Assembly: GCA_033297075.1 (NCBI GenBank)
Contig: MU858092.1
Coordinates: 164,125 to 228,124 of the forward strand
Reading direction: 5' to 3'
Source of the DNA: Rhypophila decipiens
Lineage: Eukaryota > Ascomycota > Sordariomycetes > Sordariales > Naviculisporaceae
DNA length: 64,000 bases
This document shows positions 25,609 through 34,700 of the stretch, in pieces. The translations under genes and the position numbers were made by a program. Every line of letters starts with the position of its first letter. Position 1 is the first letter of the stretch. The notes below the pieces were generated by a model. That model saw nothing but the letters and a program-made list of their open reading frames with translations, did not search any database and had not been told where the DNA came from.

Positions 25609-28099
25609 ATGTCAGAAAACAAGGCTTCTTCTCACCCTCAACCAAAAACCTTTACTCTCCCACTGCGACCCCGTGTAAACAATCTGGACGCAGTCATGGG
25701 AGCAGCTCCAAGGACGGCGACCGTGTCTGCCACGAACTTGACCTCACCGGGCATATCCATTGAATTCCATGGCGATCCCGAAGCTAAACCCGACTTGCCT
25801 TCGGTCCGGTAGGTCTCACCACCTCGAATGATTGAGCACCTGTCGTCCTGTAATGAACACGCAAGCTAATACCATATGCTCAGGTCCGCACCGGCCGATA
25901 TTCAAAAGTTCCAGAGCCCAATAAGACACCATAAGCGAACACCGTCTGCCCACTTCGAAGTCAAGGTATGGCACACATTGTAGAGCATCTCACATGCCCA
26001 TGCTGACAATGGGTTTCTCCCGTGTAGGAAACGCTGAATGCCCGGTCCGAGTATACCGAGGACGATGAGGAGGGCATCGCCAACCACCGTATCAATCAAT
26101 ATGTTATCCGGGAGGAGATTGGCCGTGGCTCGTACGGTGCCGTCCATCTTGCTACCGACCAGTTTGGAAATGAGTTTGTGGGTCCTTCCATCATTGTACT
26201 CACTGCTACACTGTCCCCTTGGCGCTAACTTGCACTCTCAGGCCGTCAAGGAGTTCTCCAAGTCCAGGTTGAGGAAACGGGCACAATCCAACATCCTTCG
26301 CCAAGGACCCAGGAGAATCGGACCCCGTTTCCCTGGGCGGGCTGGCTTTGGCGCCCCGGATGCGCCCTCCAAACAATTATCCGATCATCAGAACCGGGAG
26401 GCCCAAGATTCGCTCTTCCTGATCCGTGAAGAGATCGCAATTATGAAGAAGCTGAATCACCCAAATCTCGTCCGACTCATTGAAGTATTAGATGACCCCG
26501 AGGAAGACTCCTTGTACATGGTCTTGGAGATGTGCAAAAAGGGCGTCATCATGAAAGTTGGGCTCAAAGAGACTGCCACTCCTTACAGCAAGGAGGACTG
26601 CAGGTGCTGGTTTCGGGATCTGATTCTGGGCATCGAGTACCGTTGGTACCCCCTCATTATCCGTTCTTGGTTCATTGCTAACTTTCCCCGTCTAGTCCAC
26701 TCACAAGGCGTAGTGCATCGTGACATCAAGCCGGACAATCTGCTCCTCACCGAGGACAATGTCCTGAAGATTGTTGATTTTGGCGTTTCCGAGATGTTCG
26801 AAAAGCCGGAGAACATGAGAACTGCCAAGCCAGCCGGATCACCAGCTTTCCTGCCCCCTGAGTTGTGCGTTGCCAAGCATGGCGATGTGGACGGAAAGGC
26901 CGCCGATATCTGGTCGATGGGAGTATCTCTGTACTGCCTTTACTACGGTCGACTTCCCTTTGAGCGTGACGGCGTGCTCGATATGTATGAAGCCATCAAG
27001 ACCGACAAACCACCAATACCCGAAGATGAAGATCCTCAGTTTGTGGACTTGATGAACAGACTCCTGGAAAAGGACCCCGAAAAGCGTATCACCATGGATA
27101 AACTTAGGGTGAGTTTGTCGGGAAAGTGAAGTACAGGTTCAGGTTACTAACGGTCACCAGGAGCACCCATGGGTAACGAAGGGCGGTGAAGATCCTCTCC
27201 TCAGTGCAGAGGAGAATTGCTTCGACCACATCGAGCCGCCCAATGCTCTCGAGGTCAACCACGCATTCACACGGAGGATGAGCCATCTAATATGTGTCGT
27301 AAGTACCCCATTGACTATGAGTTTGTTCACGTTTACATCTAACAGGGCTCAGATGAGAGCGATACGGAAGTTCAAGGCCCTGCTGGTTCCGAAGGCGGTC
27401 TTTGATTCGTCTCACGGCGTAGTCCAACCCCCCAAGAGTATCGACAGTACGTCGCCAACCCTACGGCCATCCACGCCTGTGGAAAGCAAACCAAAACCGG
27501 ACCTTACAGACGCACCGTCGCAACCCCCCACGGAAGATGAAGTAACACGAATTATACGTGAACGTCAAGAATTCCTCAAAGCCAATGGCGGTATCCTAGC
27601 AGGAGGCAAGCCAGGTATCGGCCAAGCACGCGATATCACAGAGACGGCAGTACCCCATCTCGGAATCGGAACAGGTGGGGTGGACGACTTTGCAGGCGAC
27701 CAAGAGCCGTCGGCCGATTCCGTGTCTGACTCGCCTTCGGCGGCCGAGTTCAATATCTACGATCGCGCCTTCGATGCCGAGGTCGAGAGGATAAAGCGGA
27801 GTACAAGTCGAAAGAAGGGGAAGGAAGGTGTCGAAGTTTACCACACGAGGCTGAACAGCTATGGTGGGCGGCATTACAAGACAACTGACGAGGATGAGGA
27901 AGATGGGAAGGTGGTGGATGGTGACAAGACGCCGAGGAGCGAAAAGGACCTGGGGCCACAGGTAGCGCAAAAGGGACATCGGTTTGCGGAATTGGCCGCG
28001 CAGATGTTAATGGAGGGAAGGAAGAAGGAGAATGTTCCGACTGAGGGAGCCGTGAGTGCTGGAGGTGTTGGTGATAAGGATGGACAGTCATTGTTATGA
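25609..28099 (+). CDS. ssp1: Ca2+/calmodulin-dependent protein kinase kinase (Ssp1/CmkC type)
   Basis: Seven exons (25609-25808, 25884-25965, 26028-26177, 26242-26641, 26696-27108, 27161-27298, 27353-28099) encode 709 residues. The Ser/Thr kinase domain starts near residue 118: glycine loop GRGSYGAV, catalytic Lys in FAVKEF, loop HRDIKPDNLL, DFG, and activation segment end AGSPAFLPPE. Between the Lys and helix C lies an Arg/Pro/Gly-rich insert (RQGPRRIGPRFPGRAGFGAP), the RP insert that marks CaMKKs. MSHLICVMRAIRKFKALLV after the catalytic core is a plausible autoinhibitory/calmodulin-binding helix. Family knowledge: these kinases activate AMPK/Snf1 and CaMKI in glucose, Ca2+ and stress responses. 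All six introns keep phase; three interrupt the kinase domain. Confidence 0.94.
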
Positions 28100-28570
28100 G
28101 GAGCCGAAGCGATTGGTAGAGGGGCATAATTGGGATAGGTGAAGCAAGACAGACACTTGTTGGCCAGGAGGAGGAATGTATGTGGGAGATGCTGCGATCC
28201 CTGTTTGGCTTATGGTTCGGATCGGGGTGATCAGGTGCCCATGGTAAGGGACGTTCTCGAGGGCAAAGTAGTCCTTTAGCTGAGGTTTGAAAACAAATAG
28301 AGCGATAATACCAGCGTTTTGTCTGCCGCGCAGAGTAATCAGAAAGAGATCGACCGTCCATCTGCTGTCATATTGCGTTTATAGTAAATAATCGCCCATG
28401 TTAACCAACCTGCTCTCTCTCTCTTTCTTCAATATAGATATGTGAGCATGATGGCATTTCGTACCTATCGACTAATGACTAGATGCATCCTTTGCTTTGT
28501 CATCGAAAGGGAACATAAAAATAAATACATGAAAAAATAAAGCACAATGTATTAAAAATGCAAAAGAATC
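28100..28570. other. Region between the CaMKK gene and tRNA-Ala
   Basis: This is the 3' region of the kinase gene. A short CT-repeat lies near 28411-28425. I see nothing else. Confidence 0.5.
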
Positions 28571-28658
28571 TGGACGAGCTGGGAATCGAACCCAGGACCT
28601 TTCGCAGGTTCCGAAGAAAGCTGCTAAGCGAACGCTCTACCAACTGAGCCACACGCCC
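28571..28658 (-). tRNA. tRNA-Ala (AGC) with a 15-nt intron
   Basis: Read on the minus strand, the gene folds into a full cloverleaf. The acceptor arm is GGGCGTG with CTCGTCC (one T-T mismatch), discriminator A. The D arm is GCTC/GAGC, and the anticodon stem TTCGC/GCGAA is perfect. The loop is TTAGCA plus T, giving anticodon AGC, and the T arm is CTGGG/CCCAG with a standard TTCGATT loop. A 15-nt intron (28607-28621) sits one base 3' of the anticodon, the canonical position. The spliced length is 73 nt. Confidence 0.96.
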
Positions 28659-29400
28659 TGATATGATTCATTGTGGTGGGGCTAGGGTATTTGAGCTCGG
28701 CTCAACTTGGCAAGCCGCCATGCAATCTGTTTTGAGTTTCCAAGAACCAGCGGACACAATGTCGAGGTGCTTGTTGGGTTTAAAAGGCTCGTGATCCTCT
28801 CTTTCTCTCTCCTGTATTGACCAATAACTGACCATCCTATCCCTTCGAAAAAAAATTGTGACTTTGTGTCTGTACGATTGATCTTGTCGTACAGAATACG
28901 CATGTGGAATTAAGGTATCATGGCATCGACAGACGAAATTGTCGATCCCACATGGACATGGTGGATTTCATGCTGAGCAGAACTTTTGGTTGGCGAAATC
29001 GTATACCTCCTAGGCAGACACCAAAGAGAAATACAATTGGCTGTATTCAAGATCAAAGATCTTGTGTAAGTCGGTTTTCTTGCGAGGCTTCCGCCATAAA
29101 CATCTAATTCCTGGAATACTAGGCTGCGCCCCCAAGGTTGACGACACCCAAGGCCATGGTTTCTGAGGTTCGGTGTTTACACCAAAATCCAGGTTCCCAA
29201 TCCCGAATTTTCTGGCGTTTTGTACCGGAAACCAATTTCAGGGATCGATTACACATCTCACTACCACGCTGTCATGTCGTTCGTCGAGATGGATGGCTCC
29301 TCGTGGTATAAATGAGGATGAGTGCGCACCGTCTGGGACTCAGTCAGACCATGACACTTGTTTTCTAGGTCTGTCCATCTTTCAGATCCGCACGATCATC
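28659..29400. other. Upstream region of the glycoside hydrolase gene
   Basis: There are no supported genes. An in-frame open extension of the downstream hydrolase reaches back to 29173, but it precedes a good TATA element and lacks protein-like character. I treat it as leader and promoter. Confidence 0.5.
29308..29313 (+). promoter_or_regulatory. TATA box of the glycoside hydrolase gene
   Basis: A perfect TATAAA lies 88 bases before the ATG at 29401, leaving room for a short leader. This supports starting the protein at 29401, where a signal peptide begins, rather than at 29173. Confidence 0.6.
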
Positions 29401-31935
29401 ATGGCAGCTTTCAGCGGGTGCCTCGTTGGTGCCATCTCGGTCGTTCTCTTCGCCGGCTCGGCTGCTTCTGCCGGAACCAACTTTCTGAATCACGGCCAAC
29501 TTCTCAATGGAGTCGAGGACGCCAACTGGTTCGAACAAAACGTCCCGTTCCTTGAAGTACCCAACCAGCAGATCCAGCAAGTGTACTACTATCGCCTCCA
29601 GACCTACAAGGAGCATCTCACCTACACTGGCGCTCAGTATGGATATCTCTCGAGCGAGTTCCTGAAGCCCGTCAGCTACGGTGCTCCATACGGCGGTATC
29701 AACGCTGCGGCGGGTCACCACATCATTGAGGGTCGATGGCTTCGCGACCAGAAATACGTCAGGGACATTGTCAACTACTGGCTGGCCGGTCCCGGGCAGT
29801 TCGGCAAGCCGCAAGTCGAGCACGTCAACAAGGATGCCACGGACTGGGCTCACGAGTACAGCTTCTGGGCGGCCACGGCGGTGTGGCGTCACTATCTTGT
29901 GTCGGCAGACCGAGAGTTTGCCATGGGCCAGCTGGACAACCTCGTCAAGCAATACCGTGGCTGGGATAACCACTTCAACTCCAATCTGGGACTCTACTGG
30001 CAGGTTCCCGTCTGGGATGCTACCGAGTGCACCGCAGCATCCTACGAGTCCAACGACCCATACCACGGCGGTCCAGGATACAGACCTACCATCAACGCCT
30101 TTCAATATGGAGATGCCCGGGCAATTGCTTCTCTTGCCAGCTTGGCCGGCCGAACATCGCTCGCGGACGAGTATACCAGGCGAGCCAATGATCTTCAATC
30201 CGCCATGCAGAGGACGCTATGGGATAGCCAGGCCCAGTTCTACAAGCACCGGCACAGAGACAATAACCCCAACGGCCAGCTGCTTACCACGCGCGAGTAC
30301 ATGGGCTATGTGCCGTGGATGTTCAACATGCCGCAAGACTCGTCTACCATCCCAGCCTTTGCCCAGCTCAAAGACAGCCAGGGTTTCGCTTCCGCCTACG
30401 GACCTACCACGGCCGAGCGACGCAGCAGGTGGTTCATGAGCACTGCCGCCAACTGTCTCCAGTGGAACGGTCCCTCCTGGCCTTTTGCCACATCCCAGGT
30501 GCTCACTGCCGTCGAGAACCTTCTTCACGACTACCCGACCCAGTCGACTATCTCCGCGGCCGACTATTTCACTTTCCTCACCCGATACGCTGCAACCCAG
30601 TATAGAGACGGCAATCCCTACGTTGCAGAAGCTCACCATCCCGATGAAAACCGCTGGATGTACGACACCCGGGACCACAGCGAGGACTACAACCACTCGA
30701 CCTTTATCGACAACATCATCGCCGGTCTGCTCGGTCTGCGCGGTCAACCAGACAACACGCTCAAGATCAACCCCATCATGGTGCCTTCATCCTGGGACTA
30801 CTTTGCCCTCGAGAACGTCACTTACCACGGGCACCTGATCACCATCCTCTGGGACCGCTCCGGCACCCGGTACAACCAAGGGTCCGGCCTAAAAGTCTAC
30901 GTAGACGGTACCATGACCACCTCCCGGTCAACTCTGACCGGCGGGTCCCTCACAGTCCCAATCCCCTCTCCGATCCCACCCTCGCTCTCCCCGCAAGTAA
31001 ACATAGCAGCCAACCCACAACGATTCCCCCTCTCAACCAAACCCTTCGCCTCATATACCTCGCCCTACGACGACCCCTGGCGCGCCATAGACGGAATCAT
31101 ATTCCGCACCGCCGTTCCGCAAAACTCGCGCTGGACATCCTACAACAGCCCCAACAGCGCCGACCATTTCGGTGTAGACCTCCGCCGCCTGCAGTCCATC
31201 TCCTCGGTCAATCTCTACTTCTACTCTGACGGCGGCGGTGTTCGTTTTCCCGCCTCCTACGACCTGCAATACCTCGTCCCCGGGACAGCCTCAACCTGGC
31301 AAACAATCCCGAACCAATCTCGCCCTCCTACCTCCCCCTTCCCACCGCCCACTTCGAATTCCCTAACCCGAATCACCTTTCCGACCATCAAAACCTCCCA
31401 AGTCCGCGTCGTAGCGCCAAACCCTGCAACAGGTCAAGGATGGGGCCTCTCCGAGCTCGAGATCTTTACCGCTCCCATATTCCAAATCCTCAATCTCAAC
31501 TCAAACAAACTAATGGGCGTCGAGAACATGTCCAAACAAAACTTGGCAAACATCCACCAATACGACGACAACGGGACGCCAGACCACTACTGGGAACTCA
31601 CCCGCGCTGTCTCCTCCTCCGAAGGCGGTTCCTCATGGTACAAAATCAAGAACCTCAACTCCGGCCTGCTCCTCGGGGTGGAAAACATGAGCCGCTCTGA
31701 TAGTGCTCGCTTGCAGCAATATGAAGACAACGGATCGGAAGACCATCTGTGGAGGTTGATACAAAAGAGCGACAATGCAGATGTTAGTAATGGGTTGTTT
31801 TTATTGTTGAACAAGAATAGTGGTCTGGTGGCGGGGGTGGATGGGATGAGCACGGGTAATAGCGCGCATGTGGTGCAGTTTGAGGATAACGGGACGAGGG
31901 ACCATTTGTGGAGTTTGTTGGCTGCTACTGGCTAG
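29401..31935 (+). CDS. Secreted MGH1-like glycoside hydrolase with F5/8C and ricin-type lectin modules
   Basis: An intronless 844-residue protein. Residues 1-24 are a clear signal peptide (hydrophobic core, cleavage after SAASA). Residues ~30-500 look like the (alpha/alpha)6 barrel of MGH1-like/GH63-related hydrolases, with GGINAAAGHHIIEGRW, WDNHFNSNLGLYWQVPVWD, NGPSWPFATSQ and a late RWMYDTRDHSEDYNHS. Residues ~534-692 form a discoidin (F5/8 type C) sheet module ending GWGLSELEIF. Residues ~692-844 carry three ricin-B-like repeats, each with an L-GVxxMS...DNGxxDHxW pattern. The lectin modules suggest cell-wall or glycan attachment outside the cell. The exact substrate is unknown. Lack of introns and the modular build hint at bacterial ancestry, as inference. 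The ricin fold here is a binding module, with no toxin subunit present. Confidence 0.85.
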   Translation: MAAFSGCLVGAISVVLFAGSAASAGTNFLNHGQLLNGVEDANWFEQNVPFLEVPNQQIQQVYYYRLQTYKEHLTYTGAQYGYLSSEFLKPVSYGAPYGGINAAAGHHIIEGRWLRDQKYVRDIVNYWLAGPGQFGKPQVEHVNKDATDWAHEYSFWAATAVWRHYLVSADREFAMGQLDNLVKQYRGWDNHFNSNLGLYWQVPVWDATECTAASYESNDPYHGGPGYRPTINAFQYGDARAIASLASLAGRTSLADEYTRRANDLQSAMQRTLWDSQAQFYKHRHRDNNPNGQLLTTREYMGYVPWMFNMPQDSSTIPAFAQLKDSQGFASAYGPTTAERRSRWFMSTAANCLQWNGPSWPFATSQVLTAVENLLHDYPTQSTISAADYFTFLTRYAATQYRDGNPYVAEAHHPDENRWMYDTRDHSEDYNHSTFIDNIIAGLLGLRGQPDNTLKINPIMVPSSWDYFALENVTYHGHLITILWDRSGTRYNQGSGLKVYVDGTMTTSRSTLTGGSLTVPIPSPIPPSLSPQVNIAANPQRFPLSTKPFASYTSPYDDPWRAIDGIIFRTAVPQNSRWTSYNSPNSADHFGVDLRRLQSISSVNLYFYSDGGGVRFPASYDLQYLVPGTASTWQTIPNQSRPPTSPFPPPTSNSLTRITFPTIKTSQVRVVAPNPATGQGWGLSELEIFTAPIFQILNLNSNKLMGVENMSKQNLANIHQYDDNGTPDHYWELTRAVSSSEGGSSWYKIKNLNSGLLLGVENMSRSDSARLQQYEDNGSEDHLWRLIQKSDNADVSNGLFLLLNKNSGLVAGVDGMSTGNSAHVVQFEDNGTRDHLWSLLAATG

Positions 31936-32839
31936 GTAATCATCATCATCATCATCATCATCATCAACTTTGGGTCTAGGAGGGGAGATGGAGGTTTGTT
32001 GGTGGTGAACAGCGCTGAACGGGGGGGGACATGTACATACACGGAAGTAAGTACTTGGTAATGAACTGGAAGAAGCCAGGTGTCTGTATATGAAGTATCC
32101 AAGACGAACAAGTCTTGCAAGGCCTTGCTCGGTCTTTTATTCAGTATGGCTTTGTGCTGTCATCAAGATCAAAACTTTATTGGACTATGATATACAATCT
32201 ATTTACTACTCTGTTTGTTACTCATCCCATACATCACTATCTCTTGACTCGCAAATTACTGCTGCTCATGTTCTCTCACAGCTGACCAGTGTATTCGATT
32301 AGATCGAGGGACCAAACATAACAGCAAATAAGAGCAAATACGAACAACAATAAATGAACATCAGAATCAACATCGATATCAGAATCAGCATGAGTATCAG
32401 TATCAGTATCAATAATAGTAACATGAACCATCTGCACCCAAAACTTAAATCCACAATCAATCCCTACTCCTACTCCAGCGAGAAAGAAGTGAACAACACT
32501 CAAGACTCCAACAGCCCGCCAGAAAACACAGCCTACCAGCCAGCTATACAAATAGAATAGACACACAAGAAACCCCAGATTACTTCCACACTGAGCTTGC
32601 TGCCAAACTAGCCGAAATGAAAAAAAAGAGAGAGAGAGAGCGAAGAGAATATTATATGTATTTATATATACCCACACAGAGAAAAAGAGAATCGACGAAA
32701 AAAAGGTGGACAAGGATACGCACGCAAGGGAAAAAGAAGAAAGCCAGCCCCGTTCCCATATCCCCCAAATCCAAACCAATCCAAATCTCATCAAGCCACC
32801 ATCCCAAAAGATTGACAGCAAATAAAAAACGTAACCCAA
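31936..32839. other. Convergent 3' region with simple repeats
   Basis: This lies between two converging genes. It contains an ATC microsatellite (listed) and, at about 32355-32420, a degenerate ATCAGN-type array on the plus strand, followed by A/G-rich low-complexity sequence. No gene is supported. Confidence 0.55.
31939..31966. repeat. ATC trinucleotide microsatellite
   Basis: Nine tandem ATC units lie immediately after the hydrolase stop codon, in its 3' UTR. Confidence 0.9.
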
Positions 32840-34411
32840 TCAAGAATGGAAAAGATCCCACGCCTGTGCGCAAAGCTTAAGAAACTCGTCCTTTTTCGCC
32901 CTCGTCGTCTCGGGGCTGTCCCGACCCTCGCCAAACGGTCCGACTCTCCGCTGCGCCGCCCGTCCGTTGCCCAGAGGCGGCGTTCCGCCCTCTTCGTATT
33001 CTGCGCGTGTTCTCCGCTTGCTGTTGCTGGCGCTTCGGTCAGCCTCGGCGTACGGTCTTTGATGCTGCGCATGCGGGTTCTGCGATGACATCCCGGGGGA
33101 CGGCGGAGTTGGGGGCTGGTGGCCGCCGTAGTGTACTAACTTGGGGAGCAGCTCCTGGCGACCGCCGGCCAGGTCGGCTTGCGCCTCTTCTGCCGACTTG
33201 TATTCTCTTGGCCGGCCCGGGGTGGGCTGTGGCGCCTGTTGTTGCTGTTGGAGTTGTTGGGGAGGAGGGTGATGCGGGGAAGCTAATGGGGCGCGGCTCT
33301 GATTGGCAAACATCTGATGGCCATTGTTATCCGGATGACCCGAAAGTCCCTGGCCAAAGACGTCGGCGATGGGCGGGAGGCGGTTGTTCGTCTGGTTCGC
33401 GGGCACGTGGTGGATGTGAGAGGTGCTGGCAAGATTCGAGGGCTGGTTGGTGATGTGACGCGTTAATGGATGCGCGTTGTGGCGTCCGGTGAAAGAGTGA
33501 CCGAGCGGTGCGGATTGAATCACCCTCTCGTTGGCGAATTGCTCGTGGGACGGCGCGACGATGCTGAGACCGGGAGGCGCACCACGCTTGCGCGCGAGGC
33601 CGGGCGTTTTGGCAGCAAAGTTGCCCATGCTATCCTTGTCGCCGTGGTTGGGGCCATCGCCCTTGGCCGATTGCTGCTGTAACCTCTGCTCGATGATCTG
33701 TCTCTGGTGCTCCCTCACGCTCATGCTGCGCTGCAATTGCTCCTTCATTACGGGGTCTTGAGTTACGAAACCGGGCGACAGGCACGCAAGGCCGACTTCC
33801 TGGATACCGAGTCCTGCACTTTCGCGCGCCGTCAGTGGTCGCGCAGTGGCTGGTGAACCGGCGACGCTGCTTGTGTTTCGCGACAAATCCAGTCTCCTTG
33901 GTCGATGCCTTACGGTCGCCAGGTCAGGCGAGCCGGGTTCTTTCTTCACGATGATCTTTGGTGGATGCGCAGCATTTCGAGAACTATTGGAGTGGAGAGA
34001 AGAGATGCAAGGTTGATTAGTCATGTACTTATTTAGCAGTTTCAATAGATCGATTGATGGAGACGCCAGACGGGATGCAAAAATAGCCAAGGATCTAGCA
34101 GCTGGAACAAATGGGCTGATTGAAGAAGGAAGAAAAAAGTGAAATATTGCTTACGCGCTTGGGGGAGACGACTTGTGTGCAGCACTGGTTGCACTCGCAT
34201 TTGCGCCTTTGGGGCTGCCACTGCCGGATCGGGGAGCCTGCGCATTCGGGGTTGCCGACAATGGGGGAAGAGGTGGTACGGGTGCCGTCCGCTGCGAAGA
34301 GGGGGATTGCGATGTGATGGCGGGTGCAGGGGGAGGCGCAGACAGGTCGGCGCCGAAACTTGGCCTGTCGTGAGGTGCCGGTGAAGGGGCCATTGCAATC
34401 GCGGTGCTCAT
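32840..34411 (-). CDS. Low-complexity protein of unknown function
   Basis: Exons 34155-34411 and 32840-33983 give 466 residues; the intron (GTAAGC donor, ATAG acceptor) keeps phase. I do not recognise a named family. The N-terminus is Ala/Pro/Ser-rich. The middle has KIIVKKEPGSPDL, a possible sumoylation-like VKKEP, then an Arg-rich LATVRHRPRRLDLSRN. A compact segment follows (GLGIQEVGLACLSPGFVTQD through VREHQRQIIEQRLQQQ) that looks conserved and helical. Later come APLGHSFTGRHNAHPLTRHI and PPIADVFG, a Gln-rich run, and a C-terminus with KKDEFLKLCAQAWDLFHS. The uneven spacing of dense motifs in disorder is typical of transcription or chromatin co-regulators, but that is only an impression. 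Confidence 0.75.
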
Positions 34412-34685
34412 GATCGGAGATGGTGGATTTTTTCCAAGTGGGAAAATGGGAGATGCTAGATTTGGAGGTTCGGATTCAATCCAGTCCAGTCCGCGGATGG
34501 AAATGCCCAGCAGCGGGACGAATCGAGCGGTTCAAACCAGCCCCGAAAATTGGGGGGCAGGTTTGGTCGGCTGGAAATTGAATTGGTTGCTGGAGCGCAG
34601 CGCGATGGAAATCCAGACTGTGACGTTCAGCCAGAACTCTGCCAGGAAACAATCTAAAAAATTGTTTAAAAGAGCAGATCTTCTG

Positions 34686-34700
34686 TCTCTCTCTCTCTCT
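34686..34700. repeat. CT dinucleotide tract
   Basis: A short TC/CT run lies about 280 bases upstream of the start codon of the minus-strand gene ending at 32840. Confidence 0.8.

Noticed and set aside
29173..29400. In-frame extension of the hydrolase upstream of 29401
   Set aside because: It lies across a TATA box and precedes a textbook signal peptide; a secreted protein should start at 29401.
29365..30747. Two long minus-strand open frames
   Set aside because: Antisense to the hydrolase coding exon; no independent motif.
31477..31935. Ricin-type repeats as a sign of a toxin
   Set aside because: Only the lectin fold is present, attached to a glycoside hydrolase; there is no ribosome-inactivating chain.
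34485..34530. B-box-like GGTTCAAACC upstream of the unknown gene
   Set aside because: No acceptor or D arm can be paired; not a tRNA.
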